Positions 34,501-43,500 of a stretch of DNA of 64,000 nucleotides are shown here, piece by piece. Within the stretch, counting starts at the first letter, position 1; the number at the start of each line of letters is the position of its first letter. The notes under the pieces are model-generated. The model saw nothing but the letters and a program-made list of their open reading frames with translations. It was not told the DNA's origin and ran no database searches. Where the stretch lies: the NCBI GenBank assembly GCA_030432255.1, contig JAUIHS010000012.1, positions 1-64,000 on the forward strand, given 5' to 3'. The position numbers and the translations under genes are program-made. Origin of the DNA: Phycisphaerae bacterium (lineage in GTDB: Bacteria; Planctomycetota; Phycisphaerae; Phycisphaerales; UBA1924).

Positions 34501-37500
34501 ACTCCGGATCGTGCGCATCGAGAACGCCGATCCCGAGGGTGTCCGCGAACAGGCGATGGAGATCTACTCTCAGCAGACAGCACAGGTGCGCAGTGCGCAG
34601 CCGGTCGATGTGACGGTCGATGAGGCGAGTCGCAGTCTCATGGTCGTAGCGGAAACCGAAGCCATGGCCCGGTTCCTGCGCATTCTCGATCAGCTTGAGA
34701 TGCAGGCTGGTCCGCCGCGTGAACTGCGCCTGACCGAGTTGCAGCACGCGGACGCCACACAGGTCGTCGCGTTCCTGAACGACCTCCTCGAGACGTCGCG
34801 GTCCTTCGATGTCGGACTCGGCATCGACCCGGTTTTCGAGCCCGTCGGTACGACCAACAGTCTGCTCGTCGCCGCCCAGCCTGACCAGCACGCCATCATC
34901 GATGCCCTCGTCCAGTCCATCGATGTTCCGGATGAGGCTCGTGCCGGGCCGCTGCGCATACTCCGACTGCGGACCGCCGACGCCGACAACATCGCGCGCG
35001 TGCTTCAGCAGTCCTACGCCCAGCGATCAGCCGAGGAGCGTGCAGAGCGGCCCGTCAACATCCGCGCGGATCAGAACACCAACATGCTCATCGTCAGTGC
35101 GCATCCGGAGATGCTCGCGGAGATCGAGCAACTCGTCTCGCAGTTCAACGAGGCTCAGGCGTACGACTCGGAGGGGCGGGAGATTCGTATCTATCCGCTC
35201 AAGATTGCCCGTGCCGAGGAACTCGCCCGCACACTTGACCAGATGTTCCCCGAGCCGCCGGTCCCGGTTGACCGGTTCGGTCGTCCCCAGAACCACCTCC
35301 GACAGCCAAGAGAGGTCGTGGTCCGCGCAGACCGGCAGACCAACTCCATCATCGTCGATGCGCCGGCTAAGCGCCTTGCCGGATTCGAGCAACTCGTCGC
35401 TCAACTCGATCGCACCGAGATCACCGGTGACCTCGAACTCCGGACCTATCGGATCGAACACGCCGATCTCGATGCTATCGCCGCGACACTGCGCACCCTT
35501 GCCACCTCCGGCGGATTCGATCCGACGGACAGCGGCAGCCGCCAGCGCGAGATCGTCATTCAGTCAGAACCCGTCTCGCGAACTCTGGTGGTCAGCGGAC
35601 CCAGTTCTGTCTTTCCGCACGTTGAACGGGTCATCGATGAACTCGATGCGCTCCCCGAGGCGCCCGAGACGCAGATGCTTTTCTTCGCGCTCCAGCATGC
35701 CCGCGCCGAGAGAGTCCAGCCGCTCCTCAATCGACTGTTGACAGCGCGGCTCGTGCAGCAGCGCGATGAACTTGAGTCCGGAGCGTACGAGGTTGAGCGC
35801 CTGATTGACGTCGCTGCCGATCCCGCAACCAACACGGTGATCCTCACCGTGCCCACCGCCCTCGTCGATGTCAGCCGCGAACTCATCGCCAGGCTCGACA
35901 GCGAAACAGCATCGGTCGGTCAGGAAGTCATCCGCATCGTGCCCCTGACCTTCGCCGACCCGCGCGAGACAGCGCAGACGCTCTCGCAGTCTCTCCGCAA
36001 TGCCAACTTGCCCAGCGGCGGTACCGGTTCAGCCGTCACCATAACGGCCGCCTCCGCATCCAACGCCCTGGTGATCTCAGGTGTCGCGGAGGATCTCGAC
36101 TTCGTCACCGAACTGCTTGACGATCTGGACACCCGTCCGACGCAGGACACCCTCTCGGTGCGTACCTTCCGCCTCGACCACGCCCGCGCAGAAGAGGTCG
36201 CCCCGACCGTCCAGAGACTGCTTGTCGACCAGCGCGCTGCGGACCCCCGTGTCATCGCGGCACGGATCCGGAGCAGCCGAGGCCGCTTCGACGGCGACGT
36301 TCCCATCAATGTGGAAGCCGAGCCACGCACGAACGCGCTCATCGTGTCCGGGCCTGCGGTTATCGTTGACCTTGCCGAGGAGATCGTGGCCACACTCGAT
36401 CAGGAGTCGGGCCAGGACCGGAGCGTGGAAGTCTTCACGCCTGCCCGGGCCAATCCCAATGCACTGATCGACACCACTCGACGCCTGGTTGACGCGACCG
36501 TTCCGAGCCGTGACCCCGTGCAACTCAGTATCGACAAGGCGACGGGCGGCATTCTCGTGATCGGAACGGATGAGCAGGTCGCCGTCGCCATGACTCGCCT
36601 GCGGGAACTCGATGAACAAGCGGTCGAAGCGCCTGAACTGGAGTTGCAGACATTCTCGCTGCAGTATGCCGCCGCGCAGGCCGTGTCACGCTCCGTGGAA
36701 CCCATGCTGCGCGATCGCACGTATTGGCCGGACACCCTGCGGCGCCTTCAGGAAGCTGGTGGTTCGGTCGTCATGCCGACCATCAGTGCAGACGATGCCA
36801 ATAACCGGTTGCTCGTCAGTGCACCCGCACAGTTGATGCCGATCGCCCGACAGTTCATCTCGGCCCTTGATCGCGAACCCACCGGTGGTGCCGTCGAGGT
36901 CCGCGTCTTCCCGTTGCAGAAGAGCACGGCTGAGTCCGTTGCCGCCGCGCTCTCTAAGGGCCTTGCTGCCGGATCGCGCCCTGGTCAACCGGTGCCAGTC
37001 GTCACCGCAGAACCTGCGAGCAACACGGTCATCGTCGCTGCGAGCAGCGCACAGGTCCAGCAGGCTGCCGAACTCATCAAGCCGATGGATGTGTCCATCG
37101 AGCCGGATCTGCCCGGTGTCCGTACCGTCTTCCTCGAACATGCACGGGCCGAGCAGGTCGCTCCGGTCGTCAGTCAGTTGCTGTCCGGCCGCGAGATGTC
37201 CGAGTGGATGCGGCTCAACCTCATCCAGCGACGCATGCAGGTCGACGAGGGCCCGGATGTTCGAGTCGTGGCCGAAGAGCGCCTCAACGCGGTCGTCATC
37301 AGTGCGCCCGTCTCGTTGCTGGAAGCCGCCGAGGAGATGGTGCATCAACTCGATCAGCCACTCTCAACCACTGCCAGACCCGTCCGCCTGATTCCGCTCC
37401 GCAACGTGGAAGCTGCGGCCATCGCCAACAACCTCGAAGACCTGTTCATCGCCGACACGACAGGTGGACCCGAACCGGTCATCCGCGTCGACAACGCCAG

Positions 37501-40500
37501 TAATACGCTCATCGTCCGTGCCACCAACGACCAGTTCACTGAGATCCGGGATCTGGTGGAGGGCATTGACAGCAACGCCATTGTCGGGTCGCGTCAGATC
37601 CGAATGATCCCCGTGGATAGATCACGCTCCGATGCGGGCGCCATGGCGGAGACGATCCGACAACTTCTGCAACAGCGATCCGGTGTGTCAGTTGAGGTGA
37701 TCTCTGTCGATGAACTGATGGGCGGTGACCCGCCGGATTCCGATGACGACCCCGAGGACATCGGGTTCCGTTCCATCGGCGAAGAGTCCTCTGAGGCCGT
37801 CACGCGACGCATCCTCGTCCCGCCGCGGCTCAAGCTGATCATCGGGTACGTGCAAACCGTGACGGCCGCCGCTGAGGATGGCGAGGCGGATGTCACCATT
37901 GCCGTTGACCCGGCCACCAATGCACTGATCGTGGTCGGCTCTGACCGGGCAACGCAGCGGATTGCCGAACTGGTTGCCGCGATCGAACAGGACCTGCCGC
38001 CCGAACCGGGTCGGATCCGGGTGATCCGTCTTCCGGAGGGTGTGAACGGCAACACGCTTGCCAACCTGCTCCGCGCGACCGTGCGGGAACTCGGGCGCTC
38101 CGAGGGCGGCCTGACGGGCCGGGTCGCGGTGATTCCGGATCCCCAGGGCGACTCCATCATCGTGGCCGCGAATGACACGGATTTCGCCACCATTCGTGAG
38201 GTCACGCGTTCCCTCATTCAACCCGGTGATCCACAGTCGCTGACGATCAAGGTGTACGAACTGACATCCGTCTCCGCCGATCGCGCCGTCCGCGCCGTGC
38301 AGGACATGCTCTCGTCGAATCCACGCGGCTGGCAGGGCCGGCAGTTTCGCGATGCCAATCCCCTGGAGATCACGCTCGCCGGAACCGACGGTGCAGTGGA
38401 GACCGCCTCCATCGACGCCAGCCAGGTGCGTGTAAGTGCGGGCCCTTCCGGGACCAGCCTGGTGGTGGCCGCTCCCCGAGATGCCATCGCGTTCCTTGAC
38501 GGCTTCGTCGGACTGATCGACCAGACCACGTTCGAAACCCAGAGCCTGATCCGCGAGTACACGCTCAAGAACGCACGGGCCAACGAGATTGCACAGGTCC
38601 TGCAGACCACTTTCGACGCCGCCCGCGGCCGCATTCGCGGCAATCAGGAAACGCGTGCCCGTTTCGTTGCCGATCGACGCTCCAACACCGTGCTCGTCAC
38701 GGCTTCTGATGATCAACACCGGGAAGCGGAGCGCCTGATTCAAAGACTGGATACGCCAGTCGACGACGAGACTTACAAGCTGACGGTCATCCCTCTCGAC
38801 ACGGCGCGGGCCCGTGAACTCGCCAGCATGCTGAATCGAACGGTTGTCGGAGACGATGAGTCTCTGCGCCGGACCGTGGTGATCGAAGGCAACGACGCCA
38901 TCGGCGCCCTGCTTGTTCGCGCACCGGATGAGCAACTCCTTGAGATTCAGACCATCGTGGCAGAGGTCGATCAACCGGCAGCGGACGAGTATCCAGTGCA
39001 GGCCATCAAGCTTGAGCGCGCCGATGCGGGCCAGGTGGCTGCCTCATTGCGCCAACTCTTTGACGAACGAGCCCGCGCCGCCACCCGTCCGGGTCAGCGA
39101 ACGCCGCCCCGACGCGTTGCGATCACGGGTGATCGACGCTCAGCCACCGTATTCGTTTCGGCCTCCGATGAGGATCTTGAAGAGATTCGCGGTCTCATCG
39201 AGACCTTCGATGCCCCGGCAACTGCGCGGGATCTTCAGTTCCGCGTCGTCACGCTCGAACATGCGATGGCCTCCGATCTCGAGGACACCGTGGTCGACCT
39301 GGCCAACGAGTTCCGCTGGTCACGATGGGGGCAGGACGACTCGGACATCTTCGTGCAGGTCAATGCCCGAACCAACTCGATCGTGCTCATGGGCAAGGGC
39401 GAAAGCTTCGAGGCCATCGAGTCGATCATCCGGACGCTCGACACCGCTGAGGCGGGAAGCGGTGGGATGACGGTGCGCTTCTTTGCAATCGAGAATGCCG
39501 ACCTCGACATTCTGATCGACGTGCTGGAAGAGGCATTCCCCGACCCGAATCGGAACCGCTGGTGGAGGAACCCGACCGGTGCAGGCCTCCAGTTCCGCGT
39601 CGACAACCGCAGTCGACGCCTGATCGTCATCGGACCGGAATCGCAGATGGACGGCGTCGCGGAACTCGTCGCGGACCTCGATGCCCAGGCCATTCCGAGT
39701 GAGCACGAGGTCACCACCGTCGCACTCTCATTCGGCGAGGCGACTCGCGTGGCACAGAGTGTGAACCGCTTCTTCCAGGATCGCGCGCGTCGCGAGGGGG
39801 GCGGCCGGTCCGAGGTCTCGGTCATCGGTTCCGCAGACGGCAACGTGATCATCCTCTCCGCGCCCGAGGCCGACATGGCCCTTGCACGCGACATCATCGC
39901 GCGGCTCGATGCACCCGAGGTTGCCGAAGACCGCCGCATCGAGGTGTACGCGCTGCAACACGGTGAAGCACGGGACATCGCGGACGCCATTCGCGGCCTG
40001 TTCCCGCGCCGGCGCGGCAGCGTCCCGCCGGTCTACGTCACACCCGACAATCGGACGAATGCGATCATCGTCTCGGCTGCGGACGAGGTCTTCCCGCAGG
40101 TCGAAGAACTGATCGCACGAATGGATGCGCCCTCCGATGCCGACATCGTCATGCTGCAGACCTTCCAACTCGCAACCGCGCGGGCTGATGAGGCTGCTCA
40201 GACCCTGCGCGAAGCGCTCGCTCTCGATCAGCAGGCAACGGGACGTGCGGGTGACCTGCAGGGACGGGTTCGCCGGTTCGTCGACGCTTCAGGGCAGGAA
40301 GTCGAGATCCGCGCCACGATCACGCCGGACCGCCGCGCCAATGCGCTCATAGTCTCTGCCGATGAGCCATCCATGGACCTGATCGCACGGCTGATCACGG
40401 AACTCGATGAGAAGCCGACCGTCAGTGAAATCGAGTACCGAGTCATCGAACTCGAGCATGCAGTCGCCCCGGAGATCGAACTCACCGTCGAGCGGCTCCT

Positions 40501-43500
40501 GCGCAAGTGGGCTGATGCCGCCAATGAACCCTCACCGACCGTCTCATCGTCCGTGCGGGACAACACCCTGATCATCGCCGCGACGGCCAACCAGCTCCGG
40601 GAGGTCGATCGCATTCTGTCGCAACTGGACGTTGCGAGCGAGAGCAATCGGACGACGGACTTCGTCCCGCTGCGCTTCGCCGATGCGGAACAGACCCGGG
40701 AAGCCCTGAGCGTCTTTTATGGTCGCTATGCACCCGAGGCGGATACTCCCGGCGCTCGGAACGTCTCGATCGTTGCCGATCCCGCAACCAACTCCCTTGT
40801 CGTCTCAGCTGATGAGGCGGAGTGGCCGGGCATCCGCAAGATCCTGGAAATCTTCGACTCGGAAGAGTACGACTCATCACGCCAACTCGAAGTCATTCCG
40901 CTCGCACATGCTGACGCGCAATCGGTTGCCTCAGCGATCAACGCGGCCTTCGAATCAACGGTTCGCACCGAGATTGAGCGACAGCGCCAGCAGCAGCAAC
41001 AGCAGAATCAACGGCAGCAGCGGGACGATCGGTTTGGGCCGATTGTCTACGATGCGCCGGCCGTTCTGGTGCCGCCGGACGAGATCGTGAGCGTGTCTGC
41101 CGAGGCCATGACCAACAGCCTCATCGTCTCTGCCGGGCGCAAGGACCTGGAACGTGTCCGCCGGATCGTGGAGCAACTCGACGTCCCCGAGTTCGAGAAC
41201 ACACCGACCCCTCGCCTCATCGTGGTGCGACACGGAAAGGCATCGGACCTTGCCCACTCCTTGCGCGAGATGTACGTCCAGATGAATGGCAATCGCGTTC
41301 GTTCATCACGCTCCGTGCTGATAGTCGGTGATGACGCCGCCAGTGCGCTGATCGTGCGTGCAGAGGAGAGTGAGTTCCGACAGATCGCTGCCCTGGCCGA
41401 ATCACTTCAGGCCGAGAGTGCCGACAGCCGCATCACTGTGCGCGTCATCCCACTGCGGACGCAGTCTGCAGTACGACTCGCTACCACAGTGCGAAATGCA
41501 TTCTCGGCTGCCGCGAACCAGTTGGGTGAGCAGCTGTCGATCGAAGTTGATCGGCGCAACAACGCCTTGCTCATCGGCTCGAGCCAGCGCCTCTTCGAAG
41601 AGATTGAGCAGGTTGTGACGGAACTGGACGGCGTGGAGGGCCCCGGTGCTGACCTGATCAACGGACTCGTGGGACAGGAACTCCTGATCGTTGAACTTCG
41701 CAACACCGGACCATCCCAGGTCGCAGACATGCTCAACCAGATGGGCGTGACACGTCAGGTGCGCGATGATCAACCCGCGCTGGTATCCGAACCGGTCGTT
41801 GTCGTTCCGATGACCACGCGCCGTGCTGTTGCCGTCCTCGTCTCACCGGCGGACCGTGCCACCCTGGCATCACTCATTGAGACCATCGATGCCGAGCCTG
41901 CGACCCCGCAGCAGGAAATGGTCATTCTGCCGCTTGCCGTGGCCGACGCTCAGAATGTTGCCTCGACTCTGGAGGCCATGCTCAAGCCGGAGAATGACTC
42001 CGGCGTCGCCATGGCCGAGGCCGTCCGCGAGCAGATGCGGCGCCTGCACCTCAACAGGGAGGGCGTTGGCGCGGAAGATGTCGACCTCGACCTGAGTGTT
42101 CCCATCCGGATCACGCCCGAGCGACAGACCAACGCCGTCGTGGTGACTTCCACACCCGAGAACGTGCTGGCGCTGCGCGAGATCGTCGAACTCCTCGACC
42201 GACTCCCCGTCGGCGACGCCGTCATCGTTCGAATCTTCCATCTGGAGAATGCCGCCGCCGCGAGGATCTCCTCGGTGGTGAAGCAACTCTTCCAACAGGG
42301 CGAGGCACTCCGGCGGAGCCCCGGCTCCACGGTCAGTGGCCTCCCGACCACGGAGACCGGGCGCGCGCTTGCGGGTGAGATTGCCGTGGCCGTGGACGAT
42401 CGGACGAATGCGCTCGTGGTGGCCGGCCGCGAGGAAGCCGTCGCGCTCGCGGAGGTACTCATCGGTGAGCTCGACTCGGACAACACCGCCAACTGGATCG
42501 AACCTCGACTCATCGAACTGCGCCACGCTGATGCCGTCGAACTCGCCGAGACACTGAATCGGATCCTGGTACAGGGCCTCGGTGAGACTCCGGAAGCCGC
42601 CAGCATCCAGCGACAGATCGGTCGCCTGCGCGTCCTGCGTGACGGGGCGGCTGATGGCGAAGCGGTCGAGTCCTTCCTGTTCGCCCCCATGTCGAATCTG
42701 GTCATCCTGCCGGAGGATCAGTTGAATGCCCTCGTGGTCGTCGGCGCAAATGCCAATGTCGATGTGGTTGCCGAACTCGTCGACATGCTCGACGTCAGCG
42801 GCGCCGCTCGGACGGACATGGTCCGTCTGTATCCACTCGAGTTCGCGGCCGCGGATCGCGTCGGGGATATTCTCGAGGGCCTCTTCGAGGATCAGCGTCG
42901 ATCCGGAACGATCAGGGAAGAGGACGATGTTGTCATCGAATCTGACCTGCGAACCAACACGCTCATCATCGCGACCTCGCCGCGGAGCTTCGCAGTCATC
43001 GACAACCTGCTGATGACGCTCGACAGCGACGAGTTGAATGCCACGGTCGGACTGCATGTCATCCCCGTCCGCAACAATGATGCGGAGCAACTTGCGAGGA
43101 AGCTCGAACCACTCATGAAGGCGCGCCTTGATGCCGCGCAGGGTGATGGGCGTTCCCGGCGCGACATCATCAGCATCGAGGCGGATCGGGCGACGAACTC
43201 ACTGATTGTCGCGGCGAGTGACGAGAATTTCTCCGAGATCGAGCGCCTTATCGATTTATTGAGTGCCGAGGAGCCGGTCGGGGATGGTCTTATCGAACTC
43301 TTCCCCCTTCAGACCGCCAAGGCAGATGACATCTCTGAACTCCTCGACGAACTCTACGTTCAGGAAGCCAGGCGCACCCGTGGTGACGGCGCCCTTCGCG
43401 TCTTTGCCGACGAGCGGCTGAACGCGGTGGTCGTGAACGGTCTGCCTTCCGATATCGAACAGATCCGCGACCTGATCAGTCGCCTCGACACGGCAAGCGT

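Noticed and set aside
32768..34891. A 707-codon open frame antisense to the giant secretin, plus others at 31274-32701, 37688-38974 and 41870-43090 (minus strand)
   Set aside because: They mirror the codon structure of the high-GC secretin gene, have low-complexity Arg/Gly/Asp/His composition and no recognisable domain, while the plus-strand frame is a continuous recognised protein.
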